Positions 13,438 through 13,454 of a stretch of 13,454 bases of DNA are shown piece by piece. Location of the stretch: positions 1 to 13,454 of the forward strand of contig CAJMSZ010000054.1 of assembly GCA_905216215.1 (NCBI GenBank). The letters run 5' to 3'. The notes beneath the pieces were generated by a model. It was not told the DNA's origin, made no database searches, and was given only the letters and a program-made list of their open reading frames with translations. This DNA is from an uncultured bacterium. Its GTDB lineage: Bacteria > Bacillota > Clostridia > Lachnospirales > Lachnospiraceae. A program made the translations under genes and the position numbers. Every line of letters starts with the position of its first letter. The first letter of the stretch is position 1.

Positions 13438-13454
13438 TCATATTTTTTATGGTT

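Overview
The window (13,454 bases, AT-leaning, AGGAGG-type ribosome binding sites, several GTG/TTG starts) looks like chromosomal core sequence from a low-GC Gram-positive anaerobe, most likely a Lachnospiraceae/Clostridia member. Reasons are the ECF-type riboflavin transporter behind an FMN riboswitch, the Tex / DUF5685 / J-domain cluster, the YcxB-like protein and the clostridial form of MutY. Nothing in the sequence fixes the genus. I see no insertion sequence, phage gene, CRISPR array, tRNA or rRNA.

Layout. 1-2314, all on the minus strand: the 5' end of tsaB (cut by the window edge), tsaE and a YcxB-like membrane protein with its own strong promoter, then ribU preceded by a complete FMN riboswitch with terminator and promoter. 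2362-6107, minus strand: a tight operon read tex -> DUF5685 protein -> J-domain protein, with gaps of 2 and 0 bases and a good promoter in front of tex. 6148-8983, plus strand: a TetR/AcrR regulator with its own terminator, a DagK/YegS-type lipid kinase and a PAP2 phosphatase-like membrane protein, each with a recognisable promoter or terminator. The plus-strand block ends in a large hairpin shared with the converging operon. 8982-13224, minus strand: mgtE (magnesium channel) -> unknown membrane protein -> a fused SfsA-MutY protein of 586 residues. In front of mgtE is a roughly 270-base leader holding a 36-codon open reading frame with a near-perfect Shine-Dalgarno sequence and three mutually complementary segments, the last being part of a terminator directly before mgtE. 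13287-13454: a long terminator hairpin and the last codons of an EF-Tu gene, whose homology breaks off near the window edge.

How the genes work together. TsaE and TsaB belong to the t6A tRNA-modification machinery. RibU imports riboflavin and is predicted to be shut off by FMN. The lipid kinase and the PAP2 protein may act in opposite directions on diacylglycerol/phosphatidate-type lipids. MgtE takes up magnesium and appears to be under transcription attenuation without a recognisable M-box.

The items most worth a second look are the mgtE leader (a candidate undescribed attenuator), the SfsA-MutY fusion, the aspartate-rich and cysteine motifs in the DUF5685 protein, and the truncated tuf end.
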